A stretch of 64,000 nucleotides of DNA from JABWAJ01 sp046153985. Lineage in GTDB: Bacteria; Bacteroidota; Bacteroidia; Chitinophagales; Saprospiraceae. This document shows, one piece after another, positions 1 to 9,931 of the stretch. Below the pieces are notes generated by a model. The model was not told where the DNA came from and did no database searches. It saw only the letters and a program-made list of their open reading frames with translations. A program made the position numbers and the translations under genes. The stretch's first letter is position 1. Each line of letters begins with the position of its first letter. The stretch covers positions 1-64,000 of the forward strand of contig JBJXFD010000187.1 in the NCBI GenBank assembly GCA_046153985.1. The letters run 5' to 3'.

Positions 1-2360
1 TGATGGGAGGCATTGCGCTGCTGCGCCAGACTTATTTAGACGGTCAGTGGCACGCCGCCCAGAAAGCAGAGACGAACATTTCGCTATCGGCCTGGAATGC
101 AGTGCAGTCGCTGCCCCAAATTTTCGAGGTGGGCAACAAATTGGAAGTGCTGCGCGCGGCGGCACTCGGCAAAGAATTCGGCATCACCTACCTCTTCAAA
201 GGCGATGGCGACGAATACCAGCGCATTGCCGAGCTGAAAGCAACCGGTTCCACGTTCATCCTTCCGCTCGATTTCCCGGAAGCTTACGATGTAGAAGACC
301 CATTTGATGCGCAATTGGTGAACCTCTCGCAGATGAAACACTGGGAGCTGGCGCCATACAACCCTGCCAGAATTGCCGAAGCGGGCATTCCTTTTGTGCT
401 GACTTCGCATGGTTTGAAAAAAGCAGATGACTTCCTTCCGAATTTGCGCAAAGCAGTGGAAAATGGCTTAGCCAAAGACGCAGCGCTGAAAGCCCTGACG
501 GCCACACCGGCCAGCTTAGCAGGCGCATCAGACAAACTCGGCAGTTTAGAAAAAGGCAAAATCGCCAATTTCATCATCGCTAGCAACGATATTTTTGAAA
601 AAGAGACCAAAATCCACCACAACTGGGTCAACGGCAAACCGTACATCCTGAAAGAATTGGATGCGCCGGAATTAACCGGAAATTACAACTTAGTGGTGGA
701 CAATACTACCTACCAATTGGCCGCCAAAGGAGAAGGCGAAAAAGTGGAAATGATCATCGTGGTGAACGACAGCACCAATGTGAAAGTGAAACACCAGGTT
801 TCAAACGGCCTCATTACCCTGTCCTTTACGCCGAAAGGCGAAAAGAACGCGATCCGCTTGTCGGGCACGGTTTCAGGCCGCACCTGGTCGGGGAAAGGCC
901 AGAACGGCGCGGGGCAGTGGATAGACTGGAAAGCGGACTACACGGGGCCTGCCGCTGCCAAAGAAGAGAAAAAAGACGACCGCAAGCCGCGCGAAAAAAG
1001 CGAGCCGGGCGCCCTCACCTATCCTTTTGTAGCGTATGGCTGGGAGAAAAAACCGCAGCCCGCAACCTACCTGATTCGCAACGCTACGGTGTGGACGAAT
1101 GAAAAAGACGGCATCCTGCAAGGCGCCGATGTGCTCGTTCAAAACGGGAAAATCGCGCAGGTAGGCAAAGGACTGAAAGCCACTGGCGCGGTGGAAATAG
1201 ACGGAACCGGCAAACACCTCACGCCCGGTATCCTCGATGAACACTCGCACGTAGCGGTCAGTCGCGGCGTCAACGAAGGCACGCAGGCCAGCAGCGCAGA
1301 AGTGCGCATTGGAGACGTGATCAACAGCGAAGACATCAATATCTACCGCCTGTTGTCGGGTGGCGTTACGGCGGCGCAATTGCTGCACGGCTCAGCCAAC
1401 CCGATCGGCGGGCAATCAGCGCTCATCAAAATGCGCTGGGGGTATGCGCCTGAAGCGATGAAATTTGAAGGGGCGGACGGGTTTATCAAATTTGCCCTTG
1501 GGGAAAATGTCAAGCAATCGGGCGCGAGTGAAGCGACTGCGACGCGCTTCCCACAAACGCGCATGGGGGTCGAACAGTTTTATGAAGACTACTTCACCCG
1601 CGCCAAAGAATACGGCGCCCTCAAGCGCAGCGGAAAACCTTACCGCAGAGACCTTGATCTGGAAACGGGCCTTGAAATCCTGGAAAAGAAGCGCTTCATC
1701 ACCTGCCACTCCTACGTGCAAAGCGAAATCAACATGCTGATGAAAGTGGCCGAGCGCTTTGGCTTTAAAATCAACACATTTACCCATATTCTGGAAGGCT
1801 ATAAAGTGGCCGACATCATGGCTAAACACGGCGTGGGCGGTTCCAGCTTCTCCGACTGGTGGGCTTATAAATACGAGGTTTACGAAGCCATTCCCTACAA
1901 CGGCGCACTCATGCACGAGCAGGGTGTTTTGGTGGCTTTTAACTCAGACGACGCCGAAATGGCGCGCCGCCTGAATCAGGAAGCGGGAAAAGCCGTGCTT
2001 TTCGGCGGCGTACCAGAGGAAGAGGCGCTGAAATTTGTTACCCTCAATCCGGCCAAACTGCTGCACGTAGATCACCGCGTGGGTAGCATCAAAGTGGGCA
2101 AAGACGCCGACATCGTGCTGTGGAGCGACCATCCGCTCTCCGTTTATGCGAAAGCGGAACAGACCTTTGTGGATGGCATCAAGTTTTTTGACCGCAAAGA
2201 AGACGAGCAATTGCGCGCCGCTGTTCTGGCAGAACGCACCCGTTTAGTCCAGAAAATGATCGCAGCCAAGCAGGGTGGGGGACCAACGCAGCCAGCCCGC
2301 GGCGCATCGCAGTCGAAAGAATACCATTGTGATGATGTGCATGATGAGATGGAGGATTGA
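1..2360 (+). CDS. Tandem amidohydrolase family protein (5' partial)
   Basis: Metal-dependent amidohydrolase (imidazolonepropionase-like) with two catalytic-type domains; the window opens inside the first, so the true start lies upstream. The visible part gives about 785 residues: the end of domain 1 (to about residue 215, closing with the typical LGSLEKGKIANFIIAS strand), a beta-rich linker (about 225-320), a charged Lys/Glu/Asp stretch, then a second amidohydrolase domain with the metal motif LDEHSH, the late-barrel FNSDDAEMARR segment and the usual VGSIKVGKDADIVLWSDHPL ending. Known members of this Bacteroidota family are around 1000 residues and exported. It is followed after a repeat-rich 193-bp gap by a second amidohydrolase on the same strand. 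The substrate cannot be told from sequence. Confidence 0.9.
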   Translation, partial: MGGIALLRQTYLDGQWHAAQKAETNISLSAWNAVQSLPQIFEVGNKLEVLRAAALGKEFGITYLFKGDGDEYQRIAELKATGSTFILPLDFPEAYDVEDPFDAQLVNLSQMKHWELAPYNPARIAEAGIPFVLTSHGLKKADDFLPNLRKAVENGLAKDAALKALTATPASLAGASDKLGSLEKGKIANFIIASNDIFEKETKIHHNWVNGKPYILKELDAPELTGNYNLVVDNTTYQLAAKGEGEKVEMIIVVNDSTNVKVKHQVSNGLITLSFTPKGEKNAIRLSGTVSGRTWSGKGQNGAGQWIDWKADYTGPAAAKEEKKDDRKPREKSEPGALTYPFVAYGWEKKPQPATYLIRNATVWTNEKDGILQGADVLVQNGKIAQVGKGLKATGAVEIDGTGKHLTPGILDEHSHVAVSRGVNEGTQASSAEVRIGDVINSEDINIYRLLSGGVTAAQLLHGSANPIGGQSALIKMRWGYAPEAMKFEGADGFIKFALGENVKQSGASEATATRFPQTRMGVEQFYEDYFTRAKEYGALKRSGKPYRRDLDLETGLEILEKKRFITCHSYVQSEINMLMKVAERFGFKINTFTHILEGYKVADIMAKHGVGGSSFSDWWAYKYEVYEAIPYNGALMHEQGVLVAFNSDDAEMARRLNQEAGKAVLFGGVPEEEALKFVTLNPAKLLHVDHRVGSIKVGKDADIVLWSDHPLSVYAKAEQTFVDGIKFFDRKEDEQLRAAVLAERTRLVQKMIAAKQGGGPTQPARGASQSKEYHCDDVHDEMED

Positions 2361-2374
2361 TTGGGGATGTTGCC

Positions 2375-2530
2375 GGTTGTTCGTTGTCAGTTGTTCGTTG
2401 TTCGTTCAGCGCGGCTTCCGAGAGCAAAATATGTCATTCCTTTGGATCACGGCGTATAACAAACAACAATCAGCGAATACCCAATTGATGCGAGCCCAGA
2501 ACGAACAACGTTCAACGAACAACGCTGAAC
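2375..2530. repeat. Opposed word repeats (GTTGTTCGTTG type)
   Basis: The gap between the two amidohydrolase genes has a left arm (2375-2412) built from copies of GTTGTTCGTTG and a right arm (2498-2530) built from the complementary word CAACGAACAAC, also ending in the complement of GTTCAGCG. The arms could pair over an 85-bp loop. It resembles STRR-type intergenic repeats; other gaps in this window show the same layout with different words. Confidence 0.7.
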
Positions 2531-2553
2531 ATAAAACATAAAGAAACAATATC

Positions 2554-3846
2554 ATGAAAATAAAATACATTCTAATCGCAGCCGGATTGCTGGTGCAAAC
2601 AGCGGCAGTTTTCGCCCAGGCTGGTCCCGTGCCGGCCAAACCGCAAAGCAGGGGCACCTACATCACTGGCGCAACGGCGCACCTCGGCAACGGGCAGGTG
2701 ATTGAAAACAGCGTCATCGCTTTTGACAAAGGCAAAATCACGTTTGTAGGCGCTGCCGGACAAACACCCTCGGTTGATCTGAACGCTTATACCCGGGTGG
2801 ATGCCGCCGGGAAGCACCTGTACCCGGGCCTCATTGCCCCCAATACTCAATTGGGATTGGTGGAAATTGCAGCCGTACGCGCCACCCAAGACGCTTCGGA
2901 AATCGGCGATCTGAATCCCAGCATTCGGGCTTTAGTGGCTTATAACACCGATTCGCATGTCATACCGACCGTGCGCTCCCAGGGTATTTTGCTGGCGCAA
3001 ATTGTGCCGGAAGGCGGGCGCATTTCGGGTCAATCGAGCGTCGTGCAATTAGACGCCTGGAACTGGGAAGATGCGGCCTACCAGACCGATGGCGGCGTCC
3101 ACATGACCTGGCCGGAGCAATTCCGCTTCAATCGCTTCACGGATGAACTCGTCAAAAACGAAGGTTACGCCGTTTCGATGCAAGAATTAGAAGCATTCTT
3201 CAAGGAAGCGCAGGCCTACATTCAAAAAGCGACCGTGGAAACGCGCAACCTGAAGTTTGAAGCAGCGCGGGGCCTGTACGACGGCTCCAAACGCCTGTTC
3301 ATTCAAACCAATAGTGCAAAATCCATCCAGCAGGCTGTGTTGTTTGCGCAGCAGTACAAATTCAAATTGGTCATTGTGGGCGGCAGAGACGCGTGGTTGG
3401 TGAGCGATTTGCTCAAAGCCAATAACGTGGCCGTCATCCTTGGATCTACCCAAAGCCTGCCCGCTACGGAAGATGCCGATGTGGATCAACCATTCAAAGC
3501 GCCGGCGTTGTTGCAAAAAGCTGGCGTGCTGTATTGCATCGGCCACGGAGGATTCTGGCAGCAACGCAACCTCGCGTTTCAGGCCGGACAAGCGGTTGGC
3601 TTTGGCCTCAGCAAGGAGGAAGCGATTATTGCGCTGACCCTGAATACGGCTAAAATCTTGGGCATCGAAAGCCGCACCGGTTCGCTGGAAGTGGGTAAAG
3701 ACGCCAATTTGTTTGTCAGCGAGGGTGATATTTTGGACATGCGTACCAGCATTGTGACCCAGGCATATATTCAGGGCCGCAGCGTGGATTTGGACAATAA
3801 GCAAAAGGCCTTGTACCGGCGGTTTAAGCAACGTTACGAGAAATAA
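2554..3846 (+). CDS. Exported amidohydrolase-like protein lacking the HxH metal motif
   Basis: 430-residue amidohydrolase-fold protein with a signal peptide (about residues 1-22, ending VFAQ). It has the N-terminal beta sandwich (TGATAHLGNGQVIENSVIAF) and C-terminal LGIESRTGSLEVGKDANLFV signature, but where active members have a D/HxH motif after 'PGLI' it reads PNTQLGL, so the first two metal ligands are missing. I infer a partner or non-hydrolytic role beside the tandem amidohydrolase upstream. ATG start with an A-rich leader. The stop is 4 nt before the glycosyltransferase start, so the two are probably co-transcribed. Confidence 0.87.
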   Translation: MKIKYILIAAGLLVQTAAVFAQAGPVPAKPQSRGTYITGATAHLGNGQVIENSVIAFDKGKITFVGAAGQTPSVDLNAYTRVDAAGKHLYPGLIAPNTQLGLVEIAAVRATQDASEIGDLNPSIRALVAYNTDSHVIPTVRSQGILLAQIVPEGGRISGQSSVVQLDAWNWEDAAYQTDGGVHMTWPEQFRFNRFTDELVKNEGYAVSMQELEAFFKEAQAYIQKATVETRNLKFEAARGLYDGSKRLFIQTNSAKSIQQAVLFAQQYKFKLVIVGGRDAWLVSDLLKANNVAVILGSTQSLPATEDADVDQPFKAPALLQKAGVLYCIGHGGFWQQRNLAFQAGQAVGFGLSKEEAIIALTLNTAKILGIESRTGSLEVGKDANLFVSEGDILDMRTSIVTQAYIQGRSVDLDNKQKALYRRFKQRYEK

Positions 3847-3850
3847 TTAA

Positions 3851-4969
3851 ATGAAAATCGCCATCAACGCCCGTTTTCTATTGCCCGACAAACTCGAAGG
3901 CATCGGCTGGTTCACGCATGAAGTCGTAAGGCGGCTGGTGGACTGGCATCCGGATTGGGAGTTTGTTTTCCTGTTCGACCGCCCGTTTGATGAGCGTTTT
4001 TTGTTTGGGCCAAATGTATCTGGGATCGTTGTGCCGCCCCCGGCGCGACACCCGGTATTGTGGTACCTTTGGTTTGAATGGACGCTTCCGGCAGCTTTGC
4101 GCCGCTGCGGAGCCGATGTATTTTTTTCGCCCGACGGATTTTGCTCGCTTGCTGCGCCTGTCAAAACCGTGATGGTGACGCACGACCTGGCGCACCTGCA
4201 TTTTCCGGCTGAAATTCCGCCTTCAGCCCGGTACTATTACCACCATTTCGTGCCGCGCTACCTGCGCCGCGCTGATTCGGTGGTGGCCGTATCGGAGTTT
4301 ACCAAAGCGGATATCATAGCACGTTATGGCATTGCAGCAGCAAAAATTGTGGTGAGTTGCAATGGTTGCAGGGAAGGTTTCGCGCCGCTTTCTGAGGAAA
4401 ACCAGACGCGCGTTCGCGGAAAATACAGTGGCGGCCAGCCTTATTTTTTGTACCTCGGCGCCGTTCACCCCCGCAAAAATATTCACCGCCTTATTCAAGC
4501 GTTCGACTGCTTCAAGACTGCAACCGGCGCTCCGGTAAAACTCCTTATTGGCGGGCGTTTTACCTGGCAAACGGGCATCATTCGCAGTGCCTGGGAGGCA
4601 GCCGTTCACAAAGAAGACATCCTTTTTATGGGATACGTTCCGGAAACTGAGTTGCCGGAACTGACGGCATCCGCTTTGGCGCTGACCTATGTCTCTTTGT
4701 TTGAAGGGTTTGGCGTGCCGCTGCTGGAGGCCATGCATTGCGATACGCCGGTGTTGACCTCCAATGTGTCTTCGCTGCCGGAAGTGGCGGGCGATGCTGC
4801 GCTGAAAGTGGATCCGGAAAATGTGGAACAAATAGCCGCAGCCATGAAGCGGTTGTATGAAGAAAAAAAACTCCGGGAGGCGCTTGTCGAAGCCGGTCGG
4901 CAACAGCGCATGCGTTACAGCTGGGACGGGGCTGCCAAAGTGGTGGAACAGGCTCTTATGGCGCTGTGA
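3851..4969 (+). CDS. Glycosyltransferase family 4
   Basis: 372-residue GT-B fold, GT4-type retaining glycosyltransferase of the kind that elongates surface polysaccharides. N-terminal acceptor domain begins MKIAINARFLLP and includes a KTVMVTHDLAHL strand; C-terminal nucleotide-sugar domain has YLGAVHPRKNIHRLIQAF (about residues 197-214) and the GFGVPLLEAMHCDTPVLTSN donor-binding segment (about 286-305) followed by SSLPEVAGDAA. No membrane helix, so cytoplasmic. Starts 4 nt after the amidohydrolase stop and converges with the GH36 gene, with 5 nt between stops. Donor and acceptor unknown. Confidence 0.92.
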   Translation: MKIAINARFLLPDKLEGIGWFTHEVVRRLVDWHPDWEFVFLFDRPFDERFLFGPNVSGIVVPPPARHPVLWYLWFEWTLPAALRRCGADVFFSPDGFCSLAAPVKTVMVTHDLAHLHFPAEIPPSARYYYHHFVPRYLRRADSVVAVSEFTKADIIARYGIAAAKIVVSCNGCREGFAPLSEENQTRVRGKYSGGQPYFLYLGAVHPRKNIHRLIQAFDCFKTATGAPVKLLIGGRFTWQTGIIRSAWEAAVHKEDILFMGYVPETELPELTASALALTYVSLFEGFGVPLLEAMHCDTPVLTSNVSSLPEVAGDAALKVDPENVEQIAAAMKRLYEEKKLREALVEAGRQQRMRYSWDGAAKVVEQALMAL

Positions 4970-4974
4970 TTGTG

Positions 4975-6702
4975 CTACAGTGCCAGGAATTGAAAATCGA
5001 AGGGCTGGAGCTGAATGACCTGCCCCGCTACGCTGATGCTTTTTGCGCGTCCATTTAAATTGCAAAGTGCATGGCGGGTTTGCCCATTATGCGAAAAAGT
5101 AAAAAAATAAAGGTCGGCGCCCCGGTATTCTACGCTTTGCATCTGTGCAGGTAACAATTCAAGGCCCAATTTTGCGGTTTCCCATTGAGCAGGAGTATAA
5201 AGATTTAATTCATCCGATGTAAACAACAAGCCGCCGCACAACGCATTGACCAACAGAATTGTGCGTTGTTGTACTTCACTTAGGCGAATATTGTGCCGGC
5301 GTAGCAAAAATACATCCGGATCGTTGCGCCAGACCTTGCCATCAAGGCGCCACCTGCCCAATGTGGTGCGGAGGGCCAGCAGTGTAGAAACCCGTTCGCG
5401 ATTGCCCAAAAACCGGAGCAGCCGATGTTCCCAGCTGAGGTGAATATCCGCTCCAATCCGACAATAATCTACCAGACCGAATGCACTGCCCAAAGGCACA
5501 CCACAGCCCAGCAGCCATTTTTCTCCGGCTACCTCACGCAACCACTGCATCGCTTCGCGCATGATCATTCCCCGCGGCTTACCCGGGCGGGGCAAAATGC
5601 AGACCGCGTAAAGGAAATCCAGCTTCAGCAGGTCGAATTTCCATTCCAATAACATTCTTTCCAATACTGGCCTAAGGTAGGCTTCCCTAAAAGCTTCGTT
5701 GTAGAAATCAAGCGCATAAAACCAGCCGCTCCATAAGGGATTCCATCCGGCGCGGACCGGGGCTCCAAAATCATCGCGAAGTAGCCATTCAGGGTGCTCC
5801 TGGAACAGCATGGATTTTTGTTCGCAAATAAACGGCGCTATCCAAATCCCTGCTTTGCTACCTGCATGGTGAATCCGATTGGCTACTTCCGCCATGCCAT
5901 TGGGGAAGGAAGGCTTTAGGTTAAGCCAGTCGCCGACACGGGTTTGATAACCGTCATCAATTTGAAAAAAATGGAGCGCGGCTTGTTGTTCGACAGGAAT
6001 CAATGCTTGTGCCGCCAGGTTTTTCAACAAAGTTGCTTCTGAAATATTGGTGTAATAATTGTACCAACTCGTCCAGCCAGTTGCACGGGGAGCGGTCGCA
6101 GCAGGTAATTTTAGTGCTGAAAACCAGGCATCAAAAACGGCAGCTTCCGTTCCTTCGATGATCAGAACATCCAGTACAATAAAGGGTTCCTTAACTTTCA
6201 GGCCGATGCAGTCTTTGTGGATTGACATTACGCCGCGTTTGAGGTCGTGGCCAAACCAGGTGAAACCAATCGCTTCGTTGAGAGATCCTATAAAAAATAA
6301 ATGCCCGTTTGGGCGTCGGACATAGCTGTATGTCCAGGAATGAAAGTAGCCTTTTTTTCGGGGAATTTCCTGAAAATGCGCATCTCCGTAGTACTTCATT
6401 AAGGAGCGGGCAAACCATTTTAACGTTGGAATGCGCTCGGCGGATGCATATTCCCGGCTTTCTGACCAAGATTGAAAGCCATTGCAAAAAATGCTTTGCG
6501 CAGGGGGATAGTCGTATTCAAAATCAATGAAAACTTGTTGAAGATATACCTCCGTTTTCGGTGAAATGAGGATTTGTAGCCGCTTTCCTTGCCCGTTGAA
6601 AGCTGAACAATGGAAGGAGACTGTTGCAAGGTCGGAGGAGCATTGCTCGCCGGACTGAATTTGGAACCGTTTTCCGGATAAAGTAAGGGTTGCCTGCATC
6701 AT
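4975..6702 (-). CDS. GH36-type alpha-galactosidase
   Basis: 575 residues, glycoside hydrolase clan D (GH36/melibiase-like). N-terminal beta domain (1-200) then a TIM barrel starting ATGWTSWYNYYTNISE (206-221), with HFFQIDDGYQTRVGDWL (244-260), GIWIAPF (285-291), the nucleophile in LLKLDF (D362) and the candidate acid/base in DYCRIGAD (D412/D419). No signal peptide, so probably cytoplasmic, unlike many Bacteroidota melibiases. It lies 11 nt downstream of the YrdC-like gene on the same strand, suggesting one transcript. Double Met start; the first ATG is used here. Confidence 0.88.
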   Translation of the reverse strand: MMQATLTLSGKRFQIQSGEQCSSDLATVSFHCSAFNGQGKRLQILISPKTEVYLQQVFIDFEYDYPPAQSIFCNGFQSWSESREYASAERIPTLKWFARSLMKYYGDAHFQEIPRKKGYFHSWTYSYVRRPNGHLFFIGSLNEAIGFTWFGHDLKRGVMSIHKDCIGLKVKEPFIVLDVLIIEGTEAAVFDAWFSALKLPAATAPRATGWTSWYNYYTNISEATLLKNLAAQALIPVEQQAALHFFQIDDGYQTRVGDWLNLKPSFPNGMAEVANRIHHAGSKAGIWIAPFICEQKSMLFQEHPEWLLRDDFGAPVRAGWNPLWSGWFYALDFYNEAFREAYLRPVLERMLLEWKFDLLKLDFLYAVCILPRPGKPRGMIMREAMQWLREVAGEKWLLGCGVPLGSAFGLVDYCRIGADIHLSWEHRLLRFLGNRERVSTLLALRTTLGRWRLDGKVWRNDPDVFLLRRHNIRLSEVQQRTILLVNALCGGLLFTSDELNLYTPAQWETAKLGLELLPAQMQSVEYRGADLYFFTFSHNGQTRHALCNLNGRAKSISVAGQVIQLQPFDFQFLAL

Positions 6703-6713
6703 AGGGATTAGCC

Positions 6714-7316
6714 TTACTCTCTCAAGAACTCCATTTCCTCCTCTTCCTCCAGCAAGCGCACCATCACGGAGGGCTGGCCATGCGATTTATCGTTTTGCCG
6801 GTAGCGCACCACATAGTCCACCGCCTCGATGACCGCAGAACTCACTGCGCCGAAATGGGTGGGCATGGGGGTACTTTCAAGGTGGGCGTAGGTAGAAACT
6901 AAGGGGTGTTTTAAATTGCCGATCAAATCGCGGCAGAACTCATCCTGAGCGATTCGAACAGCGATGCTGCCATCGGGGTTTTGAATTTTTTCGGGCAGGT
7001 TGCGCGCTCTATCGTATACCACCGTTAAGGGGCGGGTGTGGTAGGAGAGCAACGTTTCAACCCGTGGGTGCAGGTGTTCTACATACTCCCTGAGCATTTC
7101 AATAGAATCAACCAAAATTTCAAAACTATTGGCGTGCGCATTGGGTTTTAGCCTTAACAACCGAAGCACTGCAACCGGATCGGTGGCATCGCATGCGATG
7201 CTCCAAAGGGTGTCGGTGGGGCACAGGACTAATCCGTTGTTTTCTATAGCTGCCAGCGCGCCTTCGACATGGTGTTGTGGAATCATATGAAGCACCGGGT
7301 TTGTAAAGATCGTCAT
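6714..7316 (-). CDS. YrdC/Sua5 family protein (TsaC-like)
   Basis: 200-residue YrdC-fold protein; the family makes L-threonylcarbamoyladenylate for t6A37 tRNA modification. Signature visible as GLVLCPTDTLWSIACDA (about 29-45), then a repeat-like helix-strand (RLLRLKPNAHANSFEILV) and the late PLVSTYAHLESTPMPTHFG segment. The usual PTDTxYG reads PTDTLWS and the KxR nucleotide motif is altered, so it may be the divergent Bacteroidota TsaC-like paralogue rather than the main enzyme. Acidic C-terminal tail. Divergent from the PKD gene across a 318-bp gap in which I see no gene. Confidence 0.82.
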   Translation of the reverse strand: MTIFTNPVLHMIPQHHVEGALAAIENNGLVLCPTDTLWSIACDATDPVAVLRLLRLKPNAHANSFEILVDSIEMLREYVEHLHPRVETLLSYHTRPLTVVYDRARNLPEKIQNPDGSIAVRIAQDEFCRDLIGNLKHPLVSTYAHLESTPMPTHFGAVSSAVIEAVDYVVRYRQNDKSHGQPSVMVRLLEEEEEMEFLRE

Positions 7317-7634
7317 GTGGACTATTTTATACTGCCTGAAAAGTATTTCAAGGTCGGAAGATTTCAGCCTTTTTGTTGTTGTGGGATGACGCGTTATTGT
7401 CTGCTAAGTGGCCAAGTCGCAAAATATACCGCTCAAAGTGGGAATTCTTCCGAAACTATTATTTAATTTGACATCGTTGCGAGTCGTTGCTTCCTTCCTG
7501 ATTTTCAAATTACCATTGAGAACAAGGAAGATATAAGCGACTCCGGCGAGTCGGGCGCCGTTCCTGACCAATCTTGTCGTCGCAGGTAATCCGGCTCCTG
7601 TTATCAACTATTTTCAAGCTTTTATATTGTTTGA

Positions 7635-9905
7635 ATGAAACGCGAAATCTTCATAACGCCATTGTCCAAAAAAATGTTGCACCTGTTACTGGGTGTACTA
7701 TTTGCCACTAACGCCTATGCGGCTCATATTATTGGTGGTGTCCTTACTTATCAGTGCGTGGGCTTTACCGGCGACGACCCCAACTCAAATTCCCGCACTT
7801 ATCGATTCGTTATGAAAATATACCGGGATTGCCAGGGGAACGGGGCCGGGTTCGACTCTGACCCGGATGGCGCATTTCCCGCTACGGTTACGGTGTTTCG
7901 GGAGGGCAACAACACGCCGTTCGACATGTTTAATCTATTACCGCCGGAAGTCAACCCCGTTGATCCTAATCCGGGCAACGCCTGTGTAGTAGTGCCGCCC
8001 AATGTTTGCGTAGAGGAAGGAGAGTATGTCTTCTTTGTTGAACTGCCCATTATTAACCAGAGTTACTTTGTGACCTACCAGCGTTGTTGCCGCAATAATA
8101 CGATCACGAACATCGTCAACCCGGGCGCTTCCGGCGCTACCTATACGATGGAGGTGACACCGGAGGCTCAGTCAAGCTGTAACAGCAGTCCGGAATTCGA
8201 CAATTTCCCGCCGGCAGTCCTTTGTGTCGGCGAACCTTTTACTTTCAACCACGCGGCGACAGACGCAGATGGCGACCTTTTGATCTATGAATTGTGTACG
8301 CCTTTTTTGGGTGGGGGCACGATGGGCAATTTCGGACCCAATGGCGTAGGGCCAAATCCCGACCTGCCACCGCCTTATGCAGCAGTGAATTTTAATGCGC
8401 CAACCTATACCGCGCTGAATCCCTTAGGGACAGCTTCGGGACTGAGCATCAACGCAACTACCGGTATTCTGACCGGAACGCCCAATATTGTTGGGCAGTT
8501 TGTGGTCGGAATTTGTGTATCGGAATTCAGGAACGGGGTATTGATGAGTTCGGTTCGCCGCGATTTTCAGTTCAATGTCACCACCTGCCAAATATTAGTC
8601 TCCGCCAGATTGCAGGGCCCTCAGGAAAATGGCGTTTATCGCTTTAACACCTGTGGAGATTATTCTCTGCTGTTTGTGAACCAAAGTGTTCAACAACAAA
8701 ACATTGCTAATTTCAGGTGGGAGTTCGATCTTGGCGGCCCGCCTACCGTGGTTACTCAATGGAATGCTGCCGTAGATTTCCCGGGGCCGGGTAATTATTC
8801 CGGGCGCTTATACCTGAACTCCGGCGCCATTTGCCCCGATACTGCCTATTTGGACATCACCATCAATCCGGACATTTTCGCCGATTTTGTTTCTGAATAT
8901 GATACTTGCGTGGCCGGATTGGTAGATTTCAGGGATATATCAATAGCCGACGCAGAAGGAGGTGTTTTGACCTGGGACTGGCGTTTCGGCGACGGGGAAG
9001 TTTCGGCCACCAAGTCCCCGCAGCACGATTACAGCGATCCCGGAGAACGCATCGTTACCCTTCAAGTAGAGGATACAAATGGTTGCCGGGATACCATTCA
9101 AAAAATAATCCGCTACTTCCCGGTGCCTGTTTTGATTTTGGTATCACCCAACCGGGTTGAAGATTGCCCCCCGGCGGAAATTTCCTTCAACAACCTGTCT
9201 TCACCCATAGACGAAACCTATGATGTCGTCTGGAATTTTGGGGATGGGGGCGCCAGTAACGAAATCAGCCCGACGCATGTGTTTGAAGAAGCTGGCGTCT
9301 ACGACGTTTCCTTATCCATTACTTCGCCCATTGGGTGCACTACGGATACGATTTTCAGGGAATTGATCCGGATATACGCCGGTCCGGAGGCTGATTTTAC
9401 GGTTTCGCCGGAAAAACCCGATCCTTTTGATCCGGTCGTCAATTTCACCGATCAATCCATTGATGCCTGGCGCTGGAATTGGAATTTCGACGGCGTGCAT
9501 ACTTCTATTGAACAAAATCCAGTTTATACCTTGCAGGATACAGGCCTGCATCGGGTCGTTTTGCGGGTGACGAATGTCTACGGCTGTCAGGACACTACGA
9601 GTCGCCTGATAGATGTAGCGCCTTTTATTTCTTTTCACATGCCAAATGCTTTTTCACCCAACAATGACACCGTAAATGATGTCTTTAAAGGGGAAGGCTA
9701 CCTGCGTGGCGTTCAACGGTTCAGTATGAAAATATGGAGCCGTTGGGGCGATCTGATTTTTGAATCGAAAAGCCCCGATTTCGGCTGGGATGGCCTGATC
9801 GGCAACCAACAGGCGCCACAGGGTGTCTATCTGTATGAAGTATCATTAGATCATCCCCGCGGCGAACCAGAGTTTTACAAAGGTTTTGTTACCTTAGTTC
9901 GGTAA
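7635..9905 (+). CDS. PKD-repeat surface protein with T9SS type B sorting domain (paralogue 1)
   Basis: 756-residue exported adhesin-like protein. Signal peptide to about residue 34 (ATNAYA|AH), a Cys-rich N-terminal beta domain starting HIIGGVLTYQC with CVEEGEYVFFVELP and YQRCCRN motifs, a putative Ig-like domain with ITGTPNIVGQF-type sequence, then PKD-type repeats marked by WDWRFGDG, WNFGDGG and WNWNFDG (about 420-640), and a C-terminal gliding-motility/T9SS type B domain starting MPNAFSPNNDTVNDVF and ending GFVTLVR. Expected to be secreted and bound at the outer surface. Followed after 26 bp by a full-length paralogue. Confidence 0.92.
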   Translation: MKREIFITPLSKKMLHLLLGVLFATNAYAAHIIGGVLTYQCVGFTGDDPNSNSRTYRFVMKIYRDCQGNGAGFDSDPDGAFPATVTVFREGNNTPFDMFNLLPPEVNPVDPNPGNACVVVPPNVCVEEGEYVFFVELPIINQSYFVTYQRCCRNNTITNIVNPGASGATYTMEVTPEAQSSCNSSPEFDNFPPAVLCVGEPFTFNHAATDADGDLLIYELCTPFLGGGTMGNFGPNGVGPNPDLPPPYAAVNFNAPTYTALNPLGTASGLSINATTGILTGTPNIVGQFVVGICVSEFRNGVLMSSVRRDFQFNVTTCQILVSARLQGPQENGVYRFNTCGDYSLLFVNQSVQQQNIANFRWEFDLGGPPTVVTQWNAAVDFPGPGNYSGRLYLNSGAICPDTAYLDITINPDIFADFVSEYDTCVAGLVDFRDISIADAEGGVLTWDWRFGDGEVSATKSPQHDYSDPGERIVTLQVEDTNGCRDTIQKIIRYFPVPVLILVSPNRVEDCPPAEISFNNLSSPIDETYDVVWNFGDGGASNEISPTHVFEEAGVYDVSLSITSPIGCTTDTIFRELIRIYAGPEADFTVSPEKPDPFDPVVNFTDQSIDAWRWNWNFDGVHTSIEQNPVYTLQDTGLHRVVLRVTNVYGCQDTTSRLIDVAPFISFHMPNAFSPNNDTVNDVFKGEGYLRGVQRFSMKIWSRWGDLIFESKSPDFGWDGLIGNQQAPQGVYLYEVSLDHPRGEPEFYKGFVTLVR

Positions 9906-9931
9906 ATATAACATCTCTATAAAGTACACAC

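Noticed and set aside
873..1916. Minus-strand frames of up to 171 codons opposite the amidohydrolase
   Set aside because: Shadows of a GC-rich coding strand; they carry no domain signatures.
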